Origin: Pseudomonas sp. BBP2017
GTDB lineage: Bacteria; Pseudomonadota; Gammaproteobacteria; Pseudomonadales; Pseudomonadaceae
Direction: 5' to 3'
Assembly (NCBI RefSeq): GCF_003024385.1
Contig: NZ_PVZN01000013.1
Span: forward strand, 86,983-150,982
DNA length: 64,000 nucleotides
Below are positions 9,047-18,175 of the stretch, piece by piece (position 1 is the first letter of the stretch; each line of letters begins with the position of its first letter). The notes beneath the pieces are model-generated. The model saw only the letters and a program-made list of their open reading frames with translations. It did not search any database and was not told the DNA's origin. Made by a program: the position numbers and the translations under genes.

Positions 9047-11878
9047 TTAAACAGTGAAGGCATCTTGCAGCAGTTTTTCCTGCTGCTCGGCGTGCATCGA
9101 AGCGTAACCACAGGCTGGTGCTGCCGAAGCATCACGACCGGCGTATTCCAGAACCAGCTCTTTATTGTGGCGGGTCAGGATACGACGCATGTGGTGCTGG
9201 CTGCTGTACCAGGCGCCCTGGTTCATCGGCTCTTCCTGGCACCACACCACATCCTTGAGATTGGAGTACGGCGCGAGGATCTCGACCAGATCGTCCTCAG
9301 GGAACGGATACAGTTGCTCGATACGCACGACAGCGATGTCTTCGCGGCCTTCGGCACGGCGTTTTTCCAGCAGATCGTAGTAGACCTTGCCGCTGCACAG
9401 GACCAGGCGAGTGACCTTTTTCGGATCGAGAGTATCGATTTCCGGGATCACCGTCTGGAACGAGCCTTCGGCCAGTTCTTCCAGGGTCGAGATGGCCAGC
9501 TTGTGGCGCAGCAGCGACTTTGGCGTCAGCACGATCAGCGGCTTGCGCAGCGGACGGATGACCTGACGACGCAGCAGGTGGTAGATCTGAGCCGGCGTGG
9601 TCGGTACGCAAACCTGGACGTTGTGCTCGGCGCACAGCTGCAGGTAACGCTCCAGACGTGCCGAAGAGTGTTCAGGCCCCTGCCCTTCATAACCGTGTGG
9701 CAGCAGCATGGTCAGACCGCACAGACGGCCCCACTTGTGCTCGCCGCTGGTTATGAACTGGTCGACAACCACCTGGGCACCGTTGGCGAAGTCGCCGAAC
9801 TGGGCTTCCCAGATCACCAGCGCGTTTGGCGTGGTGGTGGAGTAGCCGTATTCGAAGGCCAGTACCGCTTCTTCCGACAGGAAGGAGTCGTACAGGTCGA
9901 ACTTAGGCTGATCGGCGTACAGGTTCTGCAGTGGCAGGTAGGTGCTGGCGTCTTTCTGGTTGTGCAATACCGCATGGCGGTGGGAGAAAGTGCCGCGACC
10001 GATATCCTGACCCGTCATGCGGATCGGATGACCTTCAAACAGCAGGGTCGCATAGGCCATGGTTTCGGCGTAGCCCCAGTTGATCGGCAAGCCACCGGCC
10101 TGCATCTTCTGGCGATCTTCGTAGATCTTCGAAACCTGACGCTGAACCACGAAACCTTCTGGCAGTTCCAGCAGCTTGGCCGACAGTTCCTGCAGGGTCT
10201 TGAGGTCGAAACGCGTGTCGTGACGCGCGGTCCAGGTGTGACCCAGGTACGGACGCCAGTCAACGAACAGTTCTTTGTTCGGCTCTTTGACCAGGCTCTT
10301 TACTACGTGCAGACCGTTGTCCAGCGCGTTGCGGTACTCGTCGACCTTGGCCTGGACGCGTGCAGCATCAAGACTGCCCGACTTGGTCAGAACTTCGGCG
10401 TACAGCTCACGAGTAGTGCGCTGCTTGGCGATCTGCTGGTACATCAGCGGCTGGGTGCCGTTCGGCTCGTCGGCCTCGTTGTGGCCACGACGACGATAGC
10501 AGACCATGTCGATGACCACGTCACGCTTGAACTGCATGCGGTAGTCAACTGCCAGCTGGGTCACGAACAGCACCGCCTCTGGGTCATCACCGTTCACGTG
10601 CAGGATCGGCGCCTGAATCATTTTGGCGACGTCTGTAGCGTATTCGGTGGAACGCGAGTCCAGCGGGTTGCTGATGGTGAAACCGACCTGGTTGTTGATC
10701 ACGATGTGCACGGTACCGCCGGTCTTGAAACCGCGGGTCTGCGACATCTGGAAGGTTTCCATGACCACGCCTTGACCGGCGAATGCCGCGTCACCGTGGA
10801 TGGAAATCGGCAGTACCTTGTCGCCAACGGTGTCGTTGCGACGGTCCTGACGGGCGCGCACCGAACCTTCAACCACTGGCGAGACGATTTCCAGGTGCGA
10901 AGGGTTGAACGCCATGGCCAGGTGAACTTCACCACCGGCGGTCATCACGTTGGACGAGAAGCCCTGGTGGTATTTAACGTCACCGGAACCCAGCTCGACC
11001 TTCTTCTTGCCTTCGAACTCGTCGAACAGCTCACGCGGGTTCTTGCCAAAGGTGTTGACCAGCACGTTCAGACGGCCGCGGTGGGCCATGCCGATGACAA
11101 CTTCCTTGGTACCGTAGGAGCCGGAACGCTGAATCAGCTCGTCCAGCATCGGAATCAGGCTTTCGCCGCCTTCCAGGCCGAAACGCTTGGTGCCCGGGTA
11201 TTTGGTACCCAGGTACTTTTCCAGACCTTCTGCTGCGGTCACACGCTCAAGCAGGTGGCTCTGGACATCCGCGGAGAAAGCCGGGCGGCCACGAACGCTC
11301 TCCAGACGCTGCTGGAACCAGCTGCGCTGCTCGGAATCGACGATGTGGGTAAATTCGGCGCCAATGGTGCGGCAATATGTCTGCTGCAAAGCGTCGAAAA
11401 TTTCGCGTAGGCTCGCTTCCTCTTTGCCGATGAACAGGTCGCCGGCACGGAAGGTCGTATCAAGATCGGCATTGGTCAAGCCGTAGTGATTGATCGACAG
11501 GTCTACTGGCGCAGGGCGCTGCCACAACCCCAGGGGGTCGAGCTTGGCAGCTTGGTGGCCGCGCATACGGTAAGCCTGGATCAGTCGCAGAACTTCAACC
11601 TGCTTCTTCTCGTGTTCACTGCTCACGCTCCCGGCAGAAACCGGTTGAGCGCGGCGCTGGTTCTTTGCCAGCAGTACGAAATGGTCGCGGATTGTAGAGT
11701 GCGATACATCGGTAGCGGTGCTGCCTTCGGCGGGCAACTTCTGGAAGTAAGTGCGCCACTCTTCTGGCACAGCGTTAGGGTCGTGCAGGTAAAGCTCGTA
11801 GAGCTCTTCCACATATGCAGCGTTACCACCTGAAAGGTGGGCGCTTTCCCACATGCGCTGCATCACGCTTTCTTGCAT
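9047..11878 (-). CDS. sucA: 2-oxoglutarate dehydrogenase E1, 943 aa
   Basis: Thiamine-diphosphate-dependent E1, decarboxylating 2-oxoglutarate and succinylating SucB. The N-terminal helix (MWESAHLSGGNAAYVEEL) is the E2-docking segment of this family. The TPP motif runs from GDAAFAGQG to NNQVGF near residue 400. HRGRLNVLVN and the C-terminal LPHGYEGQGPEHSSARLERY are also diagnostic. The ATG at 11878 has GAGGGTG upstream and gives the family N-terminus. The gene follows sdhB after a 246-base structured spacer. Confidence 0.97.
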   Translation of the reverse strand: MQESVMQRMWESAHLSGGNAAYVEELYELYLHDPNAVPEEWRTYFQKLPAEGSTATDVSHSTIRDHFVLLAKNQRRAQPVSAGSVSSEHEKKQVEVLRLIQAYRMRGHQAAKLDPLGLWQRPAPVDLSINHYGLTNADLDTTFRAGDLFIGKEEASLREIFDALQQTYCRTIGAEFTHIVDSEQRSWFQQRLESVRGRPAFSADVQSHLLERVTAAEGLEKYLGTKYPGTKRFGLEGGESLIPMLDELIQRSGSYGTKEVVIGMAHRGRLNVLVNTFGKNPRELFDEFEGKKKVELGSGDVKYHQGFSSNVMTAGGEVHLAMAFNPSHLEIVSPVVEGSVRARQDRRNDTVGDKVLPISIHGDAAFAGQGVVMETFQMSQTRGFKTGGTVHIVINNQVGFTISNPLDSRSTEYATDVAKMIQAPILHVNGDDPEAVLFVTQLAVDYRMQFKRDVVIDMVCYRRRGHNEADEPNGTQPLMYQQIAKQRTTRELYAEVLTKSGSLDAARVQAKVDEYRNALDNGLHVVKSLVKEPNKELFVDWRPYLGHTWTARHDTRFDLKTLQELSAKLLELPEGFVVQRQVSKIYEDRQKMQAGGLPINWGYAETMAYATLLFEGHPIRMTGQDIGRGTFSHRHAVLHNQKDASTYLPLQNLYADQPKFDLYDSFLSEEAVLAFEYGYSTTTPNALVIWEAQFGDFANGAQVVVDQFITSGEHKWGRLCGLTMLLPHGYEGQGPEHSSARLERYLQLCAEHNVQVCVPTTPAQIYHLLRRQVIRPLRKPLIVLTPKSLLRHKLAISTLEELAEGSFQTVIPEIDTLDPKKVTRLVLCSGKVYYDLLEKRRAEGREDIAVVRIEQLYPFPEDDLVEILAPYSNLKDVVWCQEEPMNQGAWYSSQHHMRRILTRHNKELVLEYAGRDASAAPACGYASMHAEQQEKLLQDAFTV

Positions 11879-11981
11879 GCTTGGTCACCCTCGGTTAGGG
11901 GACGGATCGGCGAGAGCCATAGCAAGCCTGGAAAAGTCCCAATGCAGCGACCGAACCAAGCCACCAAGGATCCCACAGATT

Positions 11982-12001
11982 TTCCGGGTACCAGCCCGGA
12001 A
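11982..12001 (-). other. stem-loop in the sucA leader
   Basis: TTCCGGG and CCCGGAA form a perfect seven-pair stem with a six-base loop, about 105 bases upstream of sucA on the transcribed strand. No T-run follows it. It may tune sdh-to-suc readthrough. Confidence 0.45.
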
Positions 12002-12072
12002 GCCCCTGCTGGTCTCATATCTTCATAGGTAAAAGCTCAGGCTTTTTGGGCCCTCGCTCGGGTTTCACCTTG

Positions 12073-12092
12073 GTGCGGGCAAAGGCCCGCAC
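12073..12092 (-). terminator. hairpin after sdhB, possible partial terminator
   Basis: GTGCGGGC-AAAG-GCCCGCAC is a perfect eight-pair stem 33 bases after the sdhB stop. It lacks a T-run, so attenuation between sdhB and sucA is more likely than full termination. Confidence 0.5.
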
Positions 12093-12124
12093 CTCGGCGT
12101 GCTACGGGTACAACATTTTAAAAA

Positions 12125-12829
12125 TCAGACACCGCTCTGCAGCAACATGTTACGTACGTGGCCGATTGCCTTGGTCGGGTTCAGACCTTTAGGGCAAACG
12201 TTGACGCAGTTCATGATCCCGCGGCAGCGGAATACGCTGAACGGGTCGTCCAGCGAAGCCAGACGCTCCTGGGTCTTGGTGTCACGGCTGTCGGCCAGGA
12301 AACGATAGGCCTGCAACAGTGCAGCTGGACCGAGGAACTTGTCAGGGTTCCACCAGAACGATGGGCAAGAGGTCGAGCAGCAAGCGCACAGGATGCACTC
12401 GTACAGACCGTCCAGCTTCTCACGCTCTTCCGGCGACTGCAGACGCTCGATGGCCGGAGCCGGCGTGTCGTTCTGCAGGAATGGCTTCACCTTCTCGTAC
12501 TGCTTATAGAAGATGCTCATATCGACGACCAGGTCACGAATGACCGGCAATCCAGGCAGCGGACGGATGATCAGCTTGTTACGCTTGACCACTGCCGACA
12601 GCGGCGTGATGCAGGCCAGGCCGTTCTTGCCGTTGATGTTCATACCGTCGGAGCCGCAAACACCTTCGCGGCAAGAACGACGATACGAGAAACCTTCATC
12701 CTGTTCTTTGATCAGCGCCAAGACATCCAGCACCATCAAGTCCTTACCACCGGTATCGACCTGGAACGTCTGCATCTTCGGCGCAGCGTCGGTATCGGGG
12801 TTGTAACGATAGACTTCGACTTGCAACAT
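12125..12829 (-). CDS. sdhB: succinate dehydrogenase iron-sulfur subunit, 234 aa
   Basis: Electron-carrying subunit of complex II. The N-terminal [2Fe-2S] ferredoxin domain shows SCREGVCGSDGMNINGKNG (Cys53, Cys58 onward), and the C-terminal domain holds CILCACC and CRGIMNCVNVCPKGLNP for the [4Fe-4S] and [3Fe-4S] clusters. I chose the ATG at 12829 (MLQVEVYRYNP) over a GTG three codons upstream because AAGGGG lies eight bases before the ATG. It is 12 bases from sdhA. Confidence 0.97.
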   Translation of the reverse strand: MLQVEVYRYNPDTDAAPKMQTFQVDTGGKDLMVLDVLALIKEQDEGFSYRRSCREGVCGSDGMNINGKNGLACITPLSAVVKRNKLIIRPLPGLPVIRDLVVDMSIFYKQYEKVKPFLQNDTPAPAIERLQSPEEREKLDGLYECILCACCSTSCPSFWWNPDKFLGPAALLQAYRFLADSRDTKTQERLASLDDPFSVFRCRGIMNCVNVCPKGLNPTKAIGHVRNMLLQSGV

Positions 12830-12841
12830 AGCGACCACCCC

Positions 12842-14614
12842 TTAGTAAGTCCGGACTTTTGGCTCGAACGCCGGTACGGTTTTCGGCGCGAAGTTGACGG
12901 CGCGCTTGGCAACGCGTTTTTCGCCCGGGAAGTACAGGGTGTGGCACAGCCAGTTTTCGTCGTCACGGTCTTCGAAGTCTTCACGGGCGTGGGCACCGCG
13001 GGACTCTTTACGAACTTCTGCAGCGATTGCAGTGGCCTCAGCGACTTCCAGCAGGTTCTGCAGCTCCAGCGCTTCGATACGCGCAGTGTTGAAGGCCTGG
13101 GACTTGTCGTTGATCTTGACGTTGGCGATACGCTCACGCAGTTGCGCCAGCTGCTCGATACCCTTCTGCATGTATTCGCCAGTACGGAATACACCGAAGT
13201 AGTTCTGCATGCAGCTTTGCAGCTCGCGACGCAGGGTAGCCACGTCTTCACCAGTGCTGCGCTCGTTGAGCTTGTTCAGGCGGCTCAGGGCAACATCGAT
13301 ATCGGTGTCGCTGGCGTCGAGGTATTCGATACCGTCGGACAGCGCTTTTTCCAGGTGCAGGCCAGCAGCACGGCCGAAGACAACCAGGTCGAGCAGCGAG
13401 TTGCCGCCCAGACGGTTGGCACCGTGAACCGATACGCACGCCACTTCACCTACCGCGAACAGCCCCGGGATGATCTGGTCAACGCCATCGGCGTTCTGAG
13501 TCATCGCCTGGCCATGAATGTTGGTGGCAACGCCGCCCATCATGTAGTGGCAGGTTGGAACAACAGGAACCGGCGCGACGACAGGGTCGACGTGAGCGAA
13601 AGTCTTGGACAGCTCGCAGATGCCTGGCAGGCGGCTGTGCAGTACTTCTTCGCCCAGGTGGTCGAGCTTGAGCATCACGTGGTCGCCATTAGGGCCACAG
13701 CCGTTACCGGCGATGATCTCTTTAACCATGGAACGGGCTACAACGTCACGACCGGCAAGGTCTTTGGCGTTTGGCGCATAACGCTCCATGAAACGCTCGC
13801 CATGCTTGTTGATCAGGTAACCACCTTCACCACGGCAACCTTCGGTAACCAGTACACCGGCGCCGGCGATGCCAGTCGGGTGGAACTGCCACATCTCGAT
13901 GTCCTGGACCGGAACGCCTGCACGCAGCGCCATGCCGATACCGTCACCGGTATTGATCAGGGCGTTGGTGGTGGAGGAGTAGATACGGCCTGCACCGCCA
14001 GTAGCCAATACGGTGGCCTTGGCTTTGATGTACAGGGTTTCGCCGGTTTCGATGCAGATCGCGATCACACCGACGAACGCGCCCTCCTGGTTTTTCACCA
14101 GGTCTACGGCGTAGTACTCGTTCAGGAAGGTGGTGCCTGCTTTCAGGTTGCCCTGGTACAGGGTGTGCAGCAGCGCGTGACCGGTACGGTCGGAAGCGGC
14201 ACAGGTACGGGCGGCCTGGCCACCTTTACCGTAGTCTTTGGACTGACCACCGAACGGACGCTGATAGATACGACCGGTTTCGGTGCGCGAGAACGGCAGA
14301 CCCATGTGGTCCAGTTCGAAGACCGCAGCAGGGCCTTCCTGACACATGTATTCGATAGCGTCCTGGTCACCGATGTAGTCGGAGCCTTTGACGGTATCGT
14401 ACATGTGCCAGCGCCAGTCATCGTTCGGGTCGGCCGAAGCGATGGCGCAGGTGATGCCACCCTGGGCCGATACGGTATGCGAACGGGTCGGAAAGACCTT
14501 GGTGATCACGGCAGTCTTGTGACCACCCTGAGCCAGCTGCAGCGCAGCGCGCATGCCGGCACCACCACCACCAATAATGATGGCGTCGAATGTAATCGTA
14601 GGAATGTTAGCCAT
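12842..14614 (-). CDS. sdhA: succinate dehydrogenase flavoprotein subunit, 590 aa
   Basis: Oxidises succinate to fumarate with covalently bound FAD. Visible: the GGGGAGMRAA dinucleotide motif, the FAD-attachment His46 in TRSHTVSAQGG, the substrate region HPTGIAGAGVLVTEG and RGEGGYL, and the GGVATNIHGQ and GEVACVSVHGANRLGG motifs. Length is normal (about 588-590). The gene lies three bases after sdhD. Confidence 0.98.
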   Translation of the reverse strand: MANIPTITFDAIIIGGGGAGMRAALQLAQGGHKTAVITKVFPTRSHTVSAQGGITCAIASADPNDDWRWHMYDTVKGSDYIGDQDAIEYMCQEGPAAVFELDHMGLPFSRTETGRIYQRPFGGQSKDYGKGGQAARTCAASDRTGHALLHTLYQGNLKAGTTFLNEYYAVDLVKNQEGAFVGVIAICIETGETLYIKAKATVLATGGAGRIYSSTTNALINTGDGIGMALRAGVPVQDIEMWQFHPTGIAGAGVLVTEGCRGEGGYLINKHGERFMERYAPNAKDLAGRDVVARSMVKEIIAGNGCGPNGDHVMLKLDHLGEEVLHSRLPGICELSKTFAHVDPVVAPVPVVPTCHYMMGGVATNIHGQAMTQNADGVDQIIPGLFAVGEVACVSVHGANRLGGNSLLDLVVFGRAAGLHLEKALSDGIEYLDASDTDIDVALSRLNKLNERSTGEDVATLRRELQSCMQNYFGVFRTGEYMQKGIEQLAQLRERIANVKINDKSQAFNTARIEALELQNLLEVAEATAIAAEVRKESRGAHAREDFEDRDDENWLCHTLYFPGEKRVAKRAVNFAPKTVPAFEPKVRTY

Positions 14615-14617
14615 GAA

Positions 14618-14986
14618 TCAGATACCCCAGAGAATCTGCACACCCCAGACGAAGTACGCGAACATCGCGACACCACATACCGCCTGGAACAGGAAACGTA
14701 CGGCAGTCGCCGACTTGCCCAGCGCCATCGGCGTCAGGTAGTCGGTTGCGATGGTCCACATGCCGACCCAGGCGTGAGCGCCCAGGGCAACCAGTGCCAG
14801 CAGACTGAAAATACGCATCGCGTTGTTGGAGAACAGAGCGTGCCACTGGGCAAACTCGATGCCCGGGTGCGCGACCAGGTATCCGATCAGGAAAATGAAA
14901 TAAGCCGCGAGAACGACCGCAGAAACGCGCTGCGCCATCCAGTCATAGAGGCCCGAACGCGAGAGGTTCGTGACGTTGGTTACCAT
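14618..14986 (-). CDS. sdhD: succinate dehydrogenase membrane anchor SdhD, 122 aa
   Basis: Hydrophobic anchor with three membrane helices (about residues 20-38, 55-80 and 92-118). Together with SdhC it binds haem b and ubiquinone; the His in LGAHAWVGMWTIATDYL is the expected haem-proximal region. The ATG at 14986 has AGGAG seven bases upstream; a TTG two codons earlier is unlikely. It overlaps the sdhC end by seven bases. Confidence 0.93.
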   Translation of the reverse strand: MVTNVTNLSRSGLYDWMAQRVSAVVLAAYFIFLIGYLVAHPGIEFAQWHALFSNNAMRIFSLLALVALGAHAWVGMWTIATDYLTPMALGKSATAVRFLFQAVCGVAMFAYFVWGVQILWGI

Positions 14987-15366
14987 ATCCAAACTCCTGC
15001 CAGCACGATCACCACCACAGAGACGGCGATGATAATTTTCGAGCCCAGTCTTCCGCCTTCCAGCGTTTCACCGATGCCCATGTCCATGATCAAGTGGCGC
15101 ACACCGGCTACCAAGTGATACAGCAAGGCGGACAGGAGGCCCCATGCCACGAATTTGGCCAGCGGACTGGTCAAGCATGCCTTCACCTCGGCGAAACCTT
15201 CCTCCGAACCCAGGGATTTGCCCAATGCATAAAGCATGATGCCAAGGCCCAGGAAGAGGATGATGCCGGAAACACGGTGAAGAAATGACGTAACGCCGGT
15301 AATGGGGAGTTTGATGGTCCTTAGGTCTAGGTTTACAGGTCGTTGGCTTTTCACGGCTTTTTTCAC
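14980..15366 (-). CDS. sdhC: succinate dehydrogenase cytochrome b556 subunit SdhC, 128 aa
   Basis: First gene of the sdh operon. The cytoplasmic N-terminus (RPVNLDLRTIKLP) precedes three membrane helices. SFLHRVSGIILF is the SdhC signature with the Ser/Arg quinone-site residues, and HLVAGVRHLIMD holds the haem His. It starts with GTG at 15366, supported by AGGGGC about eight bases upstream and by the family N-terminus. The leader from the mapped promoter is about 110 bases. Confidence 0.95.
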   Translation of the reverse strand: MKKAVKSQRPVNLDLRTIKLPITGVTSFLHRVSGIILFLGLGIMLYALGKSLGSEEGFAEVKACLTSPLAKFVAWGLLSALLYHLVAGVRHLIMDMGIGETLEGGRLGSKIIIAVSVVVIVLAGVWIW

Positions 15367-15487
15367 ACTGAAGAGCCCCTAGCAAGCAGGGCAAAGTTGT
15401 TGGTAAGTGTACTGGTCAGGTACCCACCACCCAGGGAGTGACGACCCCAGCAACACGGGCTTGCAAGCCCCTGGCGGTCGGGGGCCG

Positions 15488-15516
15488 ATTATAGACAGTT
15501 AGGCTACTAATGACAA
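15488..15516 (-). promoter_or_regulatory. sigma-70 promoter of sdhCDAB
   Basis: On the minus strand TTGTCA (15511-15516), a 17-base spacer and a perfect TATAAT (15488-15493) lie about 120 bases before the sdhC GTG. Confidence 0.8.
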
Positions 15517-15630
15517 CGCAAGCCCCTAGCCCAAATAGCGCATTGCCTTTAGCGGACAAAAGGCGTAAACGGGCGGTAATTTCGAGGAAAAACCGCGCCC
15601 AAAGCCCATTACAACCGTGCTTTAGGCAAA

Positions 15631-15658
15631 TTGACATTCGAATTTATCTCACTATAGT
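15631..15658 (+). promoter_or_regulatory. sigma-70 promoter of gltA
   Basis: Perfect TTGACA (15631-15636), a 16-base spacer and TATAGT (15653-15658), about 50 bases before the expected leader end and the gltA ATG. The 350-base sdhC-gltA spacer therefore holds two divergent, non-overlapping promoters and no coding sequence. Confidence 0.8.
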
Positions 15659-15716
15659 GGTGCGGGCCCTGCGTGGGGGGTCTGTCTGATGATTTCAAGC
15701 ATTAATAGGAGGCCAC

Positions 15717-17006
15717 ATGGCTGACAAAAAAGCGCAGTTGGTCATCGAGGGCGCAGCCCCCGTCGAGCTGCCCATTTTAACCGGCACCGTTGGTCCCGAT
15801 GTTATCGACGTTAGAGGGTTGGGGGCCACGGGTCACTTCACTTTCGACCCTGGTTTCATGGCGACCGCATCCTGCGAGTCGAAGATCACTTATATCGACG
15901 GCGACAAGGGTATCCTGCTGCACCGCGGCTACCCGATCGAACAGCTCGCTGAAAAATCCGATTACCTCGAGACCTGCTACTTGCTGCTCAACGGCGAACT
16001 GCCGAATGCCGAGCAGAAGGCCCAGTTCGTCAGCACCGTGAAAAATCACACCATGGTGCATGAGCAGTTGAAGTCCTTCTTCAACGGCTTCCGCCGCGAC
16101 GCCCACCCGATGGCCGTCATGTGCGGTGTGGTCGGCGCCCTGTCGGCGTTCTACCACGACTCGCTGGACATCAATAACCCGCAGCACCGCGAAATCTCCG
16201 CGGTTCGCCTGGTCGCCAAGATGCCGACCCTGGCGGCGATGGTGTACAAGTACTCCATGGGTCAACCCATGATGTACCCGCGCAACGACCTGTCGTACGC
16301 GGAAAACTTCCTGCATATGATGTTCAACACCCCGTGCGAGATCAAACCGATCAGCCCGGTACTGGCCAAGGCAATGGACCGGATCTTCATCCTCCACGCC
16401 GACCACGAACAGAACGCCTCGACCTCCACCGTCCGCCTGGCCGGCTCCTCGGGTGCCAACCCGTTCGCCTGTATCGCTGCCGGTATCGCCGCACTCTGGG
16501 GCCCGGCGCATGGCGGCGCCAACGAAGCCGTACTGACCATGCTCGATGAAATCGGCGATGTCTCGAACATCGACACGTTCATCGCCAAGGCCAAAGACAA
16601 GAACGATCCGTTCAAGCTGATGGGCTTCGGTCACCGCGTTTACAAGAACCGTGACCCACGCGCCACCGTGATGAAGCAGACCTGCGACGAAGTCCTGCGC
16701 GAGCTGGGCATCAAGAACGACCCGCAGCTGGAACTGGCCATGCGCCTGGAAGAGATCGCCCTGACCGATCCGTACTTCATCGAGCGCTCGCTGTACCCGA
16801 ACGTCGACTTCTACTCGGGGATCATCCTCAAGGCGATCGGCATTCCAACCAGTATGTTCACCGTGATCTTCGCCCTGGCGCGTACCGTCGGCTGGATCTC
16901 GCACTGGAAAGAAATGCTTTCCAGCCCGTACAAGATTGGCCGTCCGCGTCAGCTGTACACCGGCTACGAGTCGCGTGACATCACCAAGCTGGAAGACCGC
17001 AAGTAA
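15717..17006 (+). CDS. gltA: citrate synthase (type II), 429 aa
   Basis: Condenses oxaloacetate and acetyl-CoA to citrate, the entry step of the TCA cycle. Family motifs with the catalytic residues are FILHADHEQNAS (His), GFGHRVYKNRDPR (His) and YPNVDFYSG (Asp). Length and N-terminal domain fit the hexameric, NADH-regulated Gram-negative type. A strong TAGGAGG ribosome site precedes the ATG. The gene has its own promoter and terminator and is divergent from sdhC. Confidence 0.98.
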   Translation: MADKKAQLVIEGAAPVELPILTGTVGPDVIDVRGLGATGHFTFDPGFMATASCESKITYIDGDKGILLHRGYPIEQLAEKSDYLETCYLLLNGELPNAEQKAQFVSTVKNHTMVHEQLKSFFNGFRRDAHPMAVMCGVVGALSAFYHDSLDINNPQHREISAVRLVAKMPTLAAMVYKYSMGQPMMYPRNDLSYAENFLHMMFNTPCEIKPISPVLAKAMDRIFILHADHEQNASTSTVRLAGSSGANPFACIAAGIAALWGPAHGGANEAVLTMLDEIGDVSNIDTFIAKAKDKNDPFKLMGFGHRVYKNRDPRATVMKQTCDEVLRELGIKNDPQLELAMRLEEIALTDPYFIERSLYPNVDFYSGIILKAIGIPTSMFTVIFALARTVGWISHWKEMLSSPYKIGRPRQLYTGYESRDITKLEDRK

Positions 17007-17023
17007 GCCCTGCGCTGAACACG

Positions 17024-17052
17024 AAAAAAGGCTGCCCTCGGGCAGCCTTTTT
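17024..17052 (+). terminator. terminator of gltA
   Basis: AAAAAGGCTGCCC and GGGCAGCCTTTTT form a long stem with a two-base apex, 18 bases after the gltA stop. Confidence 0.9.
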
Positions 17053-17066
17053 ATTGGTGCAATCCT

Positions 17067-17093
17067 TGTAGGAGCCGGCCTTGCCGGCGATGG
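17067..17093. repeat. short REP element (GCCGGC palindrome type)
   Basis: TGTAGGAGCCGGCCTTGCC with its GCCGGC-CTT-GCCGGC hairpin is a dispersed repeat common in Pseudomonas intergenic DNA. Confidence 0.6.
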
Positions 17094-17154
17094 CTCACAA
17101 AGCGACCCTACAGTTTCGCGGCCTTCGTTAAACTGGCGATCTGTACTTACCGAG

Positions 17155-17760
17155 TCAAGGCTTCTCAGCCTTCGCCTTCAACGCTTTCAAGGTATTGAAC
17201 GGCGCATCCACCACAAACTTGTTCGCCACCATCGACGGCACGCTGCCACCTGGCTCGGTGTGCACCTGGTAAGTTACCTCGGTACCACCTTCTTTGGGCT
17301 GCAGCTTCCAGAAACCCTGAACCTTGGCCACGCGCACAAAGCCCTTTTCTTCAGGCAGATACTTCGGCACACCTTCAAGCTTGCGGGTCAAGCTGCCATC
17401 AGCTTCCTCAGTGGTGGTGACGTGCAGAATGGAGTCGCGCGGGGTGACCGGCCATGGCGTATTGAACTGCGTGTAAGACCAGCTCTGATTGCCCTCGATC
17501 TTGAGCAGATTTTGCGACTTGCACTGATGAATCCAGGCGCAAGCACCCACGACGTCTTCCTGCAGGGCCCTGACTTTTGCCAGCGGCGCCTTGATCAGCG
17601 TTACGCCGCGATAAGCCTTGTAGTCGGAACCGGCAACCTCAGCCAGATCGACCTTGATCCCATCTTCGTTCCTGGCCTGCTTCCAGCTCTCGGCATGGGC
17701 CAGCGGCAGCAGCGCCACACTAAGCCCCATGACCAGTGCCACTCGCTTAAACGATCCCAT
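17155..17760 (-). CDS. exported START-domain protein, 201 aa
   Basis: Starts with a signal peptide (residues 1-23, cleavage at AHA-ES). The remainder resembles a START/SRPBCC lipid-binding domain, with the family pattern WKQARNEDGIKV at the beginning, a central VTPRDSILH motif and GFWKLQPKEGGTEVTYQVH. Likely periplasmic binding of a hydrophobic ligand; the ligand is unknown. The ATG at 17760 has AAGGAA upstream and gives the signal peptide; 20 extra in-frame codons upstream are not peptide-like. Next gene upstream is the YkgJ-like protein, 32 bases away, so they may be co-transcribed. Confidence 0.85.
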   Translation of the reverse strand: MGSFKRVALVMGLSVALLPLAHAESWKQARNEDGIKVDLAEVAGSDYKAYRGVTLIKAPLAKVRALQEDVVGACAWIHQCKSQNLLKIEGNQSWSYTQFNTPWPVTPRDSILHVTTTEEADGSLTRKLEGVPKYLPEEKGFVRVAKVQGFWKLQPKEGGTEVTYQVHTEPGGSVPSMVANKFVVDAPFNTLKALKAKAEKP

Positions 17761-17792
17761 TCTATTGTTCCTTATTGTCGAAGATCCACGTT

Positions 17793-18047
17793 TCAAGCCG
17801 CCGTCATTTGCTCCAGCCATCCCAGGATCCTGATCGCCTCATCGCGATCACTGCCGCATACGTCAACATCGGCCTTGAAGCCGCCACACACCGCAGGTCG
17901 CTCGGGCTTGCCGAACAACCCGCACAGGTTAGCGAGCGACAGATGCAGACAACGCTCACCCGCTGGCTTGCCCTTGGGCATACCCGGAATCGGTGAGCTG
18001 ATGGAGGGCGCGATGCAGCAAGCGCCACATCCTTCACGGCAATTCAT
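17793..18047 (-). CDS. YkgJ-family cysteine cluster protein, 84 aa
   Basis: Small protein with the CxxGCGACC N-terminal cysteine motif (NCREGCGACC) and further Cys in ERCLHL, NLCGLF, AVCGGF and DVCGS. This matches the YkgJ/CxxCxxCC family thought to bind zinc or an iron-sulfur cluster. I used the ATG at 18047 (MNCREGCGACC), as the upstream in-frame extension is not conserved-looking. Role unknown. Confidence 0.75.
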   Translation of the reverse strand: MNCREGCGACCIAPSISSPIPGMPKGKPAGERCLHLSLANLCGLFGKPERPAVCGGFKADVDVCGSDRDEAIRILGWLEQMTAA

Positions 18048-18175
18048 GACAACACAATCCTCGGTACAGCAAATGATCAATGAATCGAAATAGTAACCGC
18101 TTAAACGGTCGTTTGAAATTGCTGAAAACATGAAAACTCACGTGACCGGCCATGACTGACGGGTCAGTACGACAA

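Noticed and set aside
6176..11410. A 1744-codon open frame on the plus strand, opposite lpdG, sucB and sucA.
   Set aside because: It is the complement of three well-identified genes in high-GC codon usage. Its composition is that of an antisense shadow and no domain is recognisable.
12158..15118. A 986-codon plus-strand open frame opposite sdhB, sdhA and sdhD.
   Set aside because: Antisense shadow of the sdh genes; no ribosome site or domain.
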